From: Allokutzneria oryzae
GTDB lineage: Bacteria; Actinomycetota; Actinomycetes; Mycobacteriales; Pseudonocardiaceae
Reading direction: 5' to 3'
Assembly: GCF_042429765.1 (NCBI RefSeq)
Contig: NZ_JBHLZU010000006.1
Coordinates: forward strand, 310,001-374,000
DNA: 64,000 nt
Shown: positions 8,851 to 17,848 of the stretch, in pieces
Numbering within the stretch: position 1 is the first letter of the stretch
Layout of the letters: each line of letters begins with the position of its first letter
Notes under the pieces: model-generated
Seen by the model: the letters and a program-made list of their open reading frames with translations, nothing else
Database searches by the model: none
Told to the model about the DNA's origin: nothing
Translations under genes and position numbers: made by a program

Positions 8851-9857
8851 GTCTCCCCCAGGGTCCGGCCCCGGCGCAGCAGCCACAGGAAGAACGGGGC
8901 GCCGAACACCGCCGTGAAGATGCCCAGCGGCAGCTCGTTCGGGCTGTCCACGGTGCGCGCCAGCAGATCGACCACCACCAGGTAGAGCGCTCCGACCAGC
9001 GCGGACAGCGGCAGCACGCGGCGGTGGTCGGCACCGGCGACCAGGCGGACGAGGTGCGGGACCATCAGCCCGACGAAGCCGACCCCGCCCGCGACCGCGA
9101 TCAGGGTGCCGGTCAGCAGCGAGGAGACCAGCAGCAGGCCGACGCGGGCCCGTCGCACGTCCAGGCCGAGCGACGTCGCGGACTCCTCGCCGGTGACCAG
9201 GGCGTTGAGCCTGCGGCCGTAGAGCACCAGAACGGCCGACGCGGTGAGCACGACCGCGCTCACCAGGCCGAGCTGCTCCCAGCGCGCGCCCGCCACGCTG
9301 CCGAGCAGCCAGAACATCACCGACTTCAGCTCGTTGGGGTTCGCGCGGAGCTGGAGGTAGCTGGTCAGCGCGGAGAGCACGTAGCCGACGGCGACGCCCG
9401 CGAGCACGAGGCGGGTGGGCGCGAGGCGGCCGCGGTGCTGGCCGAGCGCGAACACGACGGCCACCGACGCGACCGCGCCCAGGAACGCCGCCGAGGACAC
9501 GCCGAGCCCGCCGAGCGCCCCGGCTCCGGCGGTCAGCACGACCACCGCGCCGACCGAGGCCCCGGAGGAGATGCCCAGCACGTACGGATCGGCGAGCGGG
9601 TTCGCCACGAGCGCCTGGAGGACCACGCCCGCGACCGACAGACCCGCCCCGCACAGGGCCGCCAGCACCACGCGGGGAACGCGGTACTGCCACAGGATCT
9701 GGTCGGAGACCGGGTCGAGGTCGCCGACGTTCCCGGTGAGGTGACCGGTGATCACCGCCCACGCGTCGCCGAGCGGGATGCCGACCGAGCCGATCGTCGT
9801 GGCCGCGACCATCACCGCGGCCAGCAGCGCGGCGAGGCCGAGCAGCGCGGTCCTCAC
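8847..9857 (-). CDS. ABC importer permease, FecCD family
   Basis: 336 aa with about ten membrane segments. It carries family landmarks: RVPRVVLAALCGAGLSVAG, LQALVANPLADPYVLGISSGA, and the GFVGLMVPHLVRL coupling region that contacts the ATPase. The start GTG 9857 overlaps the binding-protein stop as GTGA, and its own stop overlaps the ATPase start the same way, so the three subunits are tightly coupled. The single permease gene implies a homodimer. Substrate is inferred from operon context to be the metal-loaded isonitrile lipopeptide. Confidence 0.92.
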   Translation of the reverse strand: MRTALLGLAALLAAVMVAATTIGSVGIPLGDAWAVITGHLTGNVGDLDPVSDQILWQYRVPRVVLAALCGAGLSVAGVVLQALVANPLADPYVLGISSGASVGAVVVLTAGAGALGGLGVSSAAFLGAVASVAVVFALGQHRGRLAPTRLVLAGVAVGYVLSALTSYLQLRANPNELKSVMFWLLGSVAGARWEQLGLVSAVVLTASAVLVLYGRRLNALVTGEESATSLGLDVRRARVGLLLVSSLLTGTLIAVAGGVGFVGLMVPHLVRLVAGADHRRVLPLSALVGALYLVVVDLLARTVDSPNELPLGIFTAVFGAPFFLWLLRRGRTLGET

Positions 9858-10867
9858 GCGGTGGGGTGGAGCAGCGCCGCGATCCGCTCGACGGCGGTGG
9901 CGTTGTTCGGTCCGAAGTAGACGGAGTCGGAGAGCACCACGTGCCGCTTGGCCTTGGCCGCCTCCCACTGCGGGAACTGGGCGTAGAGCGCGGCGGCCGA
10001 GGCGGCGGGATCGGGGTTGTGGTAGTTCACGACGATCACCGCGTCGATCCGGGCGGCGGCGAGCTGCTCCTTGCTGAGGTTCGCGAAGAGCTGGCCGGAG
10101 CTGTCGGCGAAGGCGTTGACCCCGCCCGCCTTGGCGATGATGTCGTTCCAGATCCCTTGTGCGCCGACGGAGCTGAAGTCGCCCGCGCCCATGTCCATGC
10201 CGGGGATGATGAGCATCACCCTGGGCTTGGGCTTGTCCTTCACCCGCGCATCGACCTGCGCGATCCGCCGCCGCGCGTCCGTGATGATCTGTTCCGCGCG
10301 GTCGCTGACGCCGTAGACCTTGCCGAGGTCGCGCAGCATCGCGTAGCTGTCGTCGATGCCCTGCGTGCCACCCGTGCCGCACATCTTGGCCGGCACGTAG
10401 GTGTTCGCGCCGATCGCGCCGAGGTCCTCGCGGGTGGCGAAGCCGCGGTTGCCGTCGAAGCCGCCGCTGTAGGTCGACAGGACGAAGTCCGGCCGCAGGC
10501 CCAGCATCGCCTCTCTCGGGATGTCCATGAGGTCGTTGAGCTTGATGTCACCGGTCGGCAGCTTGGCGATGGCCTCGGCGCGGCCCGGCTCGTCGGATGC
10601 GCCGTAGGACTGGGCGTTCGCCACGACCCGGTCACCCAGGCCGAGCGCCATCAGCGTGGACACCTCGGCGACCGACCCGCCGTTCATCACGACGGTCCGG
10701 CTCGGTGGGCGCTGGAAGGTGATGTCCTTGCCGCAGTTGGAGATCGTGACCGGGTAGCCCGGCGCCGGGGCGGCCTGCCGGGGCGCTCCGGCAGGCTCGC
10801 CGCATGCGGTGACAGCTGCGGTGGCGGCCAGGAACACTAACGCCAGGGCGACGCGCTTGGACTGCAT
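9854..10867 (-). CDS. Metallophore-binding lipoprotein, FecB/BtuF-type
   Basis: 337-aa solute-binding protein. The signal peptide ends in a lipobox with lipidation Cys22 (AAVTAC-GE). The mature part has the class III binding-protein signature (PSRTVVMNGGSVAEVSTLMALGLGDRV at the N-lobe start, here quoted only as a landmark in pieces: PSRTVV, EVSTLMALG). It should capture a metal-chelator complex outside the membrane and deliver it to the FecCD-type permease. It starts 39 nt after the NRPS stop on the same strand, so it is in the operon that makes the isonitrile lipopeptide. This placement is the main reason to assign it to re-uptake of that product. Confidence 0.9.
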   Translation of the reverse strand: MQSKRVALALVFLAATAAVTACGEPAGAPRQAAPAPGYPVTISNCGKDITFQRPPSRTVVMNGGSVAEVSTLMALGLGDRVVANAQSYGASDEPGRAEAIAKLPTGDIKLNDLMDIPREAMLGLRPDFVLSTYSGGFDGNRGFATREDLGAIGANTYVPAKMCGTGGTQGIDDSYAMLRDLGKVYGVSDRAEQIITDARRRIAQVDARVKDKPKPRVMLIIPGMDMGAGDFSSVGAQGIWNDIIAKAGGVNAFADSSGQLFANLSKEQLAAARIDAVIVVNYHNPDPAASAAALYAQFPQWEAAKAKRHVVLSDSVYFGPNNATAVERIAALLHPTA

Positions 10868-10906
10868 GCGGGGTTTCTCCTCAGTGCGGCGGCGGTGGGT
10901 AGAGCA

Positions 10907-13900
10907 CTAGTCGGTGGCGGGACCGGTCGAGTTCCCGCGTGCGGCGCGGATCACGGGCAGCAGGCCCGCATCGGCGCACTGGTCCAGGTAGCGGTGCACG
11001 GTGGCCCTGTCGATGGTCGATGTCGCGGTGCTCTCCCGCGCCTCGTCGGGCCAGAGGTCCAGCAGGGCGAGCGTCGTCGGGTCGGCGTCGGTCACGCGCA
11101 CGCGCCACTCCTCGCGTGAGCACATCTCGACGGGGTATCCGTAGTCGATGATCCACTCGCGCAGGTCATCCAGCACGAGCCGGCGCTCCGGCAGGACTTC
11201 CCTGATTCCGCCGCGCTGAGCCAAGATCTCGCGCGCGACGTCCTCGGCGTCGGCCCACGGCTCCGCGTGGTGCAGCTTCGGCACGACACCCGCCGGGATG
11301 CCCGCGAGCAGCAGCCGCCACAGCACGTCCTGCGGGTTGACCTTCGGCCCGACGACGCGCCCCAACCGGTGGATGGTCGTGTCGAGCCCACGGCCCCCGG
11401 CTTCGAGGACGAGCTGCTCGGCCACCCATTTGCTCTGCTGGTACCCCGTCGCCAGCGTGTTCTGTCCCAATGCGACGGACACTGTGGACACGTAGTGGAA
11501 ACGCGACGGCGCGCCCGCGGCTGCGAGCCTGAGCAGTGACCGAGTGCCCTCCACGTTCACCGCGCGCATGCTGTCGTACTCGCGCAACAGGCTGACCACG
11601 GCAGCACAGTGGTAGATGGCATCGACCCGCGCCAAGTCCTGCCAGGTCCCGACGTCCAGTCCGAGCCACGGCTTCCCGACGTCGCCCCGCACCACGCGCA
11701 CCCGGTCCTGTTCGGGCAGGTCCGACCTGGTCAGGCAGATGATCTCCGCGTCCGTGCCGCGCACCAGCTCGGCGAGCAGGTACCCGCCGACGAAGCCGGT
11801 CGCGCCGGTCAGCAGGATCCGGCCGGTCCCGCTTGCCGTGGGCGCGGGAAGAATGTCGCGATCGAGCACCGCGTCCGCCAGGGCAACGGCGGGCAGGCCA
11901 CTCCGGTCAAGGCGGGTGCCTCGAAGAGCACGCGCCAGCCCACCAGCGGTGGGATACCGGAAGACCAGGGCCGCCGGGACCTCAGTGCCCAGGGCCGCAC
12001 CGATCCGGTTGGCGACCTGGATCGTTTGCAGCGACTGGCCCCCCGCCTCGAAGAAGTCGTCCTCAGTGGACAGACTCGGTTGGCCGAGGATGTGACGCAT
12101 GATCCCGAGAACCGTGCCATCATCGGCCTGCACGGATCGGTCGATCTTGCCGGAACGGTTGAGCGGCAGAGCTTCCACGAGTTCGATCACGCCGGGGACC
12201 ACGGCGGCGGGCAGCAGGCCGCGCAGGTGCTCACGGAGTTCGGCCACGGTGGTACCGGCGACGGTATCGGCGACGACCCGCGCGGTGAGCAGCTTCGTGC
12301 CGTCCGGACGGGTGTGTCCGGTCACCATCGCCGCCCGCACGTTCGGATGGCGGACCAGCGCGGCTTCGATCGCCGCCGGGGAGACCCGATGCCCACTGAT
12401 CTTGAATTCGTCGTCGACGCGGCCGAGGTGGTACAGCTCGCCGTCCTGCCCGAGCCGCGCGCGGTCTCCCGTGCGATAGGCGCGTTCGCCGCCCACTGAA
12501 CGGAACCGTCGCGCAGTCAGATCCGGGCGACCGAGGTAGCCCAGTGCGAGTCCGGAGCCGGACAACCACAGCTCCCCCGCCACTCCGACGGGCACAGGAC
12601 GCCCGTCGGCGTCGGCAACCACGGCCTTCACACCTGGCAACGGTCGACCGATGGGAACTCCACCCCCGGCGACGAGGTCGGCCGCTGTCGCCACCACCGT
12701 GGCTTCGGTCGGACCGTAGGTGTTGATCAGTCGTACGTGTGGTTGCGCGGCATGCCACCGCTCGACGCGCTCCGGCAGCGCGGCCTCTCCGCCAATGATC
12801 ACCGTGCGCAGCGAGGCGGGCAACGGCGGCATGACGAACGCCAGCTCGTGCCAGTACGCGGTCGGCAGGTCCAGCACGGTGATCTCGTTCTCGTCGCAGG
12901 CACGCAGAAGCGCTTGCACCGACTGCGTCATCTCATCCGTGCGCAGGACGAGCGTGCCACCCGCACAGAGCACCGGGAAGATCTCCTCCACGCTCGCGTC
13001 GAAGTGCAGCGGCGCGAACTGGAGCACGCGGTCGGCCTCGTTGATTCCGTAGCGCTCCGTCGCGGCGGCGACGAAGGAGTTCAACGCGCGTTGCCCGATT
13101 ACCACGGCGTTCGGCTGCCCGGTCGAACCGGACGTGTGGATCACATAGGCCGGATCCTCGAAGTCCATGCCGGGCAACGAAATCGGCGGGCCGTCGCGGT
13201 CAACCGGCACATAAGCGGCTCCCGCGAAGATCACGCCGACGATCTCGACGATCGTGTCGATGTCGCGAGTGGCATCGACAAGTACGGCGCGGTCGGTGAT
13301 GCGTTCGGCGACGTTCTCTGCTGCCGCAACGAGTTCGGCGTACGTGAGGCGGAACGACCCGGATTCCACGGCTGTCGCCTGTGGACGGACACGAACCTGC
13401 TCGGCGATCAGCTCCGCCACCGGCCTGACCGACCGCAGCGGTCCACCGTCGAGCACGGACGGTTCAGCACCCAGGAAACCCAGGACACCGCCGAGGTGCC
13501 GCTCCAGGTCCGCCACGCTGTAGCGGTCCGGATTGCCGTCGAGCACAACCTCGATGCCGTTGCCGTCACGCCGGTCGTAGACGTTGACGGCCAAGTCTTC
13601 CACCGGCCCCGCCGAGAGGTTGCGCACCTCGCACGACGCTCCGCCGAAGCTCAGGTCGTAGTCGAAGGGCATCACGTTGACGACCGGCCCGAACAACCGC
13701 TTGTGCCCACCGACCAGACCGAGGTCGCGGCGGAGCTGTTCGTAGCGGTAGTGCTGGTGCGGCATGCCCCGCCGGACGTCGTCGGCCACCTTCCTTGACA
13801 GCGTCACGAGATCGTCGTCCGGTTCGACGCGCAACCGCAACGGAATCGCGTTGAGCACCGTGCAGGGAACGCGCAGCATCGCCGATCCCGCGCGGTTCAG

Positions 13901-14881
13901 CACCGGCAGACCGAGCACGACCTCCTCGAAGCCGCTGACCTGGCTCAGATAGGCACCGACCGCGGCGACCGCCAAGTCCGCCCGGCTCGACACCCGCGCT
14001 CGCACCCGCAGGAAGTCACGGGACGGCAGACCGGCCCCGTCGGCGAAGCTCACCACGGGCGGGCAGTCCGCGAGGTAGTCGAGCCAGTAGTCCCGGGAGC
14101 CGGTGTCAGTACTGGTGTCGGGTTCCTCGATCTCGGCCAGGGAGCCGAAGTTGTGCGGAGGCGGCGAACGGTCCTCGACAAGCGCCGTGTAGACCTCGGC
14201 GACCCTCCGGGCCACGAGAGCGACCCCGAAACCGTCTAGAGCGATGTGGTGGACACGGTGGTACCACAGGAAAACCTCGTCCTCGACGCGCAGTAGCCCG
14301 TGGCCGAACAGCGGCCCGGCGGCGAGGTCAACCGGCACCGCGAGATCCTGGCGCATCCACTTCAAGGCCGCCGCACGTGGATCGCCGTGCCCACGGAGGT
14401 CCGCGATGTGCGGCATCCACTGTGGACTGACGAGGACCTGCTGGTCCCCTTCGATGCGGCACCGCAACGCTTCGACCTCGTCCACGACTCGTCGCAACGC
14501 CCGCTCGAAGACCACGGCATCGACCACGCCGAAGATCTCGACGTATTCCGCCGTGTTGTAGGCCGGACCGCTCGGATCGAGCTGGTGCGCGGCGAGAATC
14601 CCCCGCTGTGCCGAGGTCAACGGGAAGGCCGTCGCCTGCTCGGCCCCGCCCGGCCCGCACGAGGCCGACAGCATGGACCACCAGTCAGCGACCGTCGGCC
14701 GCTCCGCGAGCTCCGCGAAGCTGACGCGCACACCGAACTCCCGCCAGCGGTCCACGATCGTCAGCATGCGGACCGAGTCCAGCCCGGCGTCGTAGAGGTC
14801 GAGGTCGTCGGTCAGCTCCTCCGGCTCCATCAACAGGAACTCGGCGATGTCGGCGCGAACCCGCCGCAGGGTGAGAGCCAC
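10907..14881 (-). CDS. scoA: INLP nonribosomal peptide synthetase, ACP-C-A-PCP-R
   Basis: 1324 aa. Domains: carrier protein (1-75, pantetheinylated Ser36 in DAGLDS); condensation (about 85-470, HHIALDG near 211); adenylation (about 480-905, TSGSTGQP near 580, NTYGPTEA, catalytic Lys in NRSGKID near 905); second carrier (GGQSLQ near 950); NAD(P)H-dependent thioester reductase (GATGFVGG near 1020, YQQSK near 1144). C-A-PCP-R matches ScoA/Rv0101, which loads an amino acid (Lys in characterised members), N-acylates it with beta-isonitrile acyl chains and releases it reductively. The N-terminal carrier equals the usually separate ScoB/Rv0100, so this is a gene fusion. The A3 motif is degenerate (QPNA instead of KPKG). 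GTG start lies one base after the ligase stop. Confidence 0.93.
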   Translation of the reverse strand: MALTLRRVRADIAEFLLMEPEELTDDLDLYDAGLDSVRMLTIVDRWREFGVRVSFAELAERPTVADWWSMLSASCGPGGAEQATAFPLTSAQRGILAAHQLDPSGPAYNTAEYVEIFGVVDAVVFERALRRVVDEVEALRCRIEGDQQVLVSPQWMPHIADLRGHGDPRAAALKWMRQDLAVPVDLAAGPLFGHGLLRVEDEVFLWYHRVHHIALDGFGVALVARRVAEVYTALVEDRSPPPHNFGSLAEIEEPDTSTDTGSRDYWLDYLADCPPVVSFADGAGLPSRDFLRVRARVSSRADLAVAAVGAYLSQVSGFEEVVLGLPVLNRAGSAMLRVPCTVLNAIPLRLRVEPDDDLVTLSRKVADDVRRGMPHQHYRYEQLRRDLGLVGGHKRLFGPVVNVMPFDYDLSFGGASCEVRNLSAGPVEDLAVNVYDRRDGNGIEVVLDGNPDRYSVADLERHLGGVLGFLGAEPSVLDGGPLRSVRPVAELIAEQVRVRPQATAVESGSFRLTYAELVAAAENVAERITDRAVLVDATRDIDTIVEIVGVIFAGAAYVPVDRDGPPISLPGMDFEDPAYVIHTSGSTGQPNAVVIGQRALNSFVAAATERYGINEADRVLQFAPLHFDASVEEIFPVLCAGGTLVLRTDEMTQSVQALLRACDENEITVLDLPTAYWHELAFVMPPLPASLRTVIIGGEAALPERVERWHAAQPHVRLINTYGPTEATVVATAADLVAGGGVPIGRPLPGVKAVVADADGRPVPVGVAGELWLSGSGLALGYLGRPDLTARRFRSVGGERAYRTGDRARLGQDGELYHLGRVDDEFKISGHRVSPAAIEAALVRHPNVRAAMVTGHTRPDGTKLLTARVVADTVAGTTVAELREHLRGLLPAAVVPGVIELVEALPLNRSGKIDRSVQADDGTVLGIMRHILGQPSLSTEDDFFEAGGQSLQTIQVANRIGAALGTEVPAALVFRYPTAGGLARALRGTRLDRSGLPAVALADAVLDRDILPAPTASGTGRILLTGATGFVGGYLLAELVRGTDAEIICLTRSDLPEQDRVRVVRGDVGKPWLGLDVGTWQDLARVDAIYHCAAVVSLLREYDSMRAVNVEGTRSLLRLAAAGAPSRFHYVSTVSVALGQNTLATGYQQSKWVAEQLVLEAGGRGLDTTIHRLGRVVGPKVNPQDVLWRLLLAGIPAGVVPKLHHAEPWADAEDVAREILAQRGGIREVLPERRLVLDDLREWIIDYGYPVEMCSREEWRVRVTDADPTTLALLDLWPDEARESTATSTIDRATVHRYLDQCADAGLLPVIRAARGNSTGPATD

Positions 14882-14882
14882 C

Positions 14883-16382
14883 TCAGTTGACCTGCCGGTC
14901 GCGGTCGCGCCAGAACTGCTCCCGCAGGACGCGGCGGAGGATCTTGCCGCTGGGGTTGCGCGGGATCGTCTCGACGAACTCGTAGCGCAGCGGCAGCTTG
15001 AACGCGGCCAGTGTGCCCTTGAGGAAGGTCATCAGCTCGCGCGCGGTCGCCTTCTCCTTCAGCACCACGAAGGCGTGCACGGCCTCGCCCCACCGCTCGT
15101 CGGGCACGCCGATCACAGCGGAGTCGGCGATCGCGGGGTGCCCGGCGAGCGCGCCCTCGATCTCCGCCGGGTACACGTTCTCCCCCGCCACGATGATCAT
15201 GTCCTTGACCCGGTCGCGGAGGAACACGAAGCCCTCGTCGTCGACGTGGCCCGCGTCACCGGTGCGCACCCATCCGTCCACAAGGGACTCGGCGGTCGCG
15301 GCCGGGTTTCCCCAGTACTCCAGCATGTTCGCGGGACTGCGCAGCCACACCTCACCCACCTCGCCCACCGGGACGGGGTGTCCGGAGGAGTCGCGGACCT
15401 CCAGCTCCACGCCGGGGTAGGGCCGCCCGGCAGCCCGCATCCGCGCGCCACCGGGCACGTGCTCCGACGGCGGCAGGCAGACGGCGGTGTTGCCGGTCTC
15501 GGTGAGCCCGTAGATCTGGGCGAGCTCGCAGCCGACCACGTCCAGGCACCGCGACAACAGCGCCTCGGAGATCGGCGAACCGCCGTAAACGATCTTGCGT
15601 AGCCCGCGCAGCCGTGCCGCTTCCGGCTCGTCGAGCATCAGCCGCAGCATCGCGGGCACGACGCAGGTGATCGTGACTCCGTGCTCGCCCACCAGCCGGA
15701 CGGCCTCACCGGAGGCGAACGCTGGCATGATCACGTTGGTGATGCCCGACGTCAGCCCCTGGACCGCCCACCACAGCCCACCGATGTGAAACCCTGGCAC
15801 ACCAACAAGACTCACGTCGTCGGCACGCCAGTCCAGCCAGTCGAGACCGGCCTCCGCCAGCGACGCGCGCACCGCGAAGAACCCGCGCTGCCCGAGCACG
15901 ACCCCCTTGGGCAGCCCGGTGGTCCCGCTCGTGTAGAGCTGCGCGACCGGATCGTCCGGACCGGACTCGACGGGAGCGCCGTCCGGCGCACCGGCCTTCC
16001 AGCCCTCGAAGCCGTCCAACCAGACCACGGGCGTGTCAGGGACCTGTTCGACGGCCTTCGCGCAACCGCGATCGGCGAAGAGGACGGTCGCGCCGGAGTC
16101 CGCGACGATGTGAGCCACCTCGGCTCCGGTGAGCCGCCAGTTGATCGGCACGAGCACCGCACCGGCCCGCGAGCACCCGAACAACAGCTCGTAGTAGTGC
16201 GGGGACTCCTTGCCCAGGAACGCGACGCGCTCACCCGCTCGCAGGCACCGGGCGACGCGGTCCGACTCCCGATCGAGCTCCACATAGGACTGTTCAACAC
16301 CGCCGCAGACCAGGGCGGTGTGGCCGGGGCGAAGCGCGGCCCGCGCCCGCAACGCGGCACCGAGGGTTCGCTCAGCAAGCAC
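14883..16382 (-). CDS. scoC: Acyl-ACP ligase of INLP pathway (FadD10/ScoC-like)
   Basis: 499-aa ANL ligase: YTSGTTGLPKG near 147, YGLTETGN, GWVRTGD and the C-terminal Lys in NPSGKILRR. Position between the FcoT-like gene and the NRPS is that of FadD10 (Rv0099)/ScoC, which adenylates a fatty acid and loads it directly onto the pathway ACP rather than CoA. Here the receiving carrier would be the domain fused to the NRPS N-terminus. GTG 16382 is chosen: it has GGAG seven bases upstream and overlaps the FcoT stop by 11 nt. Upstream sense in this frame is lost. A general acyl-CoA ligase cannot be excluded by sequence alone, but the operon order makes it unlikely. Confidence 0.9.
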   Translation of the reverse strand: MLAERTLGAALRARAALRPGHTALVCGGVEQSYVELDRESDRVARCLRAGERVAFLGKESPHYYELLFGCSRAGAVLVPINWRLTGAEVAHIVADSGATVLFADRGCAKAVEQVPDTPVVWLDGFEGWKAGAPDGAPVESGPDDPVAQLYTSGTTGLPKGVVLGQRGFFAVRASLAEAGLDWLDWRADDVSLVGVPGFHIGGLWWAVQGLTSGITNVIMPAFASGEAVRLVGEHGVTITCVVPAMLRLMLDEPEAARLRGLRKIVYGGSPISEALLSRCLDVVGCELAQIYGLTETGNTAVCLPPSEHVPGGARMRAAGRPYPGVELEVRDSSGHPVPVGEVGEVWLRSPANMLEYWGNPAATAESLVDGWVRTGDAGHVDDEGFVFLRDRVKDMIIVAGENVYPAEIEGALAGHPAIADSAVIGVPDERWGEAVHAFVVLKEKATARELMTFLKGTLAAFKLPLRYEFVETIPRNPSGKILRRVLREQFWRDRDRQVN

Positions 16383-16860
16383 TGGGCGGCTCCATGATCG
16401 CGAGGAGCACGGCGCCCTGCGCGGATCCGCCGTCGACGTCCCAGAAGCTGACATCGGTGTGCGCCAACAGCATCGACCGCGTGCCGCGGCGCAGGGAGAG
16501 GCTGGTGAACGCCACCTCACCGGAGAACGACCGCGCGTTGATCGGCCGCTTGAACCGGGACTCGAACCTGGCGATCAGGATGTCCGGCAGCTGCTTGCGC
16601 CAGAAGTCCTCCATCGTCCAGCCCGCGAACTCCGGAACCCGCCCCTCCAGCACCGTCCGCGCGATGAGGTAGTAGACGAGCTGGTTGTAGCAGATGTTGA
16701 ACTCCACCGCGTTGAAGTGCCCGGTGTCGTCGATGTAGCAGGACTCGGGAATGGTGAACTCGCCGCGAACGGCCTTGTCCCCCTCGGGCTCCACGGAGCA
16801 CAGGTAGCGACAGTCCACTTTGTACGGAAGGAGCACCCGCTCCAGCAGCTCCTGCCCCAT
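16372..16860 (-). CDS. scoD: FcoT/ScoD-like hot-dog enzyme of INLP pathway
   Basis: 162 aa, about the length of Rv0098 (FcoT). Landmark regions are SCYIDDTGHFNAVEFN and ICYNQLVYYLIA in the N-half and FKRPINARSFSGEV in the C-half, a hot-dog fold pattern. FcoT was first called a long-chain acyl-CoA thioesterase. In the INLP pathway the ScoD homologue is reported to add glycine to an alpha,beta-unsaturated acyl-ACP and release the N-carboxymethyl beta-amino acid. The ATG start overlaps the upstream stop by one base (TGATG), so translation is coupled to the dioxygenase gene. Confidence 0.88.
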   Translation of the reverse strand: MGQELLERVLLPYKVDCRYLCSVEPEGDKAVRGEFTIPESCYIDDTGHFNAVEFNICYNQLVYYLIARTVLEGRVPEFAGWTMEDFWRKQLPDILIARFESRFKRPINARSFSGEVAFTSLSLRRGTRSMLLAHTDVSFWDVDGGSAQGAVLLAIMEPPSAC

Positions 16861-17744
16861 CACAGCGCCTTGCTGTAGAGCTGGTGCCCGTCGAGCACGG
16901 TGACCCGGTGCGAGACGGTCGGTTCCGGAGTCGTGGTGTGCAACGCGCGGTGAACCAGGCTGCGGTTGTCCCAGATCAGCAGGTCGCCGCGCTCGTAGGT
17001 CTGGAGGTGGGTGTTCGGGTGGGCGCACTCCGGGTCGAGCTGCCCGGTCTCCTCCAGCAGCCGCCGAAGCACCTCGTCGTCGAGCCGCGCACCGGTGGAG
17101 TCCTCGATGGCGTAGGTGAAACCCTCGCTGATGAACAGCACGGGCTCACCGGTGACCGGGTGGGTGAAGACCGTCGGCTGCGCGACCGGCGGGGTCTCGC
17201 GCTCGATGTCCTCCATCACCTCCCAGATCGGCCGGTAGACGTCCTCCGGGCGGATCTTGAAGTAGCGGCGGGCGCTGTGGTGGCTCGTGGTGCCCGCGAC
17301 GGCGTCGCGCAGCTCCCGCGGTAACCGCTGGTACGCCTGGCCCATGTCGATGAAGTAGGTGCCCCGGTCTCTCGACGGCACCACCTGCGGGTGGATCAGC
17401 GTGATGCTGAACGGCTCCGGCATGAACTGGTAGTCGGCGTGCCAGAACTTGCCGGTCTTGGGCACGCCGACCCGCTTGCCCTCACTGGGCACGTTGGCCG
17501 AGACGAAGATCTCCGGCAGCTCGGGGTGCCGGTACATCGGCTGGTAGTAGGTGACCGGCTCGCCGAACCGGGCGCCGAGGCCGAGGAACTCGCGCGGCGT
17601 CAGCTCCTGCCCCTTGAGCACGACGATCTTGTCCGTGTAGACGGCGTCCTTGACCCGCTGCACGTCGGCGTCGGAGGCGGTGGCGGCGTCGAAGCCGGTC
17701 ACGGTGACGCCCATGGCCTTCCCGGCCTGCGGCGTGATCTGCAT
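16860..17744 (-). CDS. scoE: Fe(II)/2-oxoglutarate isonitrile synthase (ScoE/Rv0097-like)
   Basis: 294-aa TauD-family oxygenase. The iron triad is visible as His102-x-Asp104 (FWHADYQ) and His265 (NRSLVHRALH); Arg280 in SHRV is placed to hold 2-oxoglutarate. Members next to FcoT, FadD10 and Nrp convert the N-carboxymethyl beta-amino acid into the isonitrile by oxidative decarboxylation. This is the first gene of the seven-gene operon. ATG 17744 has GAGGGG upstream; its promoter is the ECF-type site at 17790-17816. Being TauD-like, taurine dioxygenase is the default database label, but context rules strongly for isonitrile formation. Confidence 0.92.
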   Translation of the reverse strand: MQITPQAGKAMGVTVTGFDAATASDADVQRVKDAVYTDKIVVLKGQELTPREFLGLGARFGEPVTYYQPMYRHPELPEIFVSANVPSEGKRVGVPKTGKFWHADYQFMPEPFSITLIHPQVVPSRDRGTYFIDMGQAYQRLPRELRDAVAGTTSHHSARRYFKIRPEDVYRPIWEVMEDIERETPPVAQPTVFTHPVTGEPVLFISEGFTYAIEDSTGARLDDEVLRRLLEETGQLDPECAHPNTHLQTYERGDLLIWDNRSLVHRALHTTTPEPTVSHRVTVLDGHQLYSKAL

Positions 17745-17789
17745 GGTTGGGGTTCCCCTCGGCGGCTGAGGTCTGTTGCCGTCCGAGTG

Positions 17790-17816
17790 GTCGGGCGAGC
17801 ACCCGCGGGAGTTCCC
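17790..17816 (-). promoter_or_regulatory. ECF-type promoter of the INLP operon
   Basis: Minus strand: GGGAACT (17816-17810), 16 nt, CGAC (17793-17790). Predicted start near 17783, leaving a leader of about 40 nt before ATG 17744. It is identical in both elements and spacing to the anti-sigma promoter. Confidence 0.72.
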
Positions 17817-17848
17817 CCGCCGAAGGTGACGAGTCGGTAACGGGCGGG

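Noticed and set aside
5701..8985. 1094-codon plus-strand open frame
   Set aside because: Antisense to the P1B ATPase and ABC ATPase genes, composed of His/Arg/Gln/Asp-rich shadow sequence typical of very GC-rich DNA.
8074..9762. 562-aa version of the ABC ATPase
   Set aside because: The N-terminal 300 residues are out-of-frame reading of the permease; GTG 8850 overlaps the permease stop and begins the family homology.
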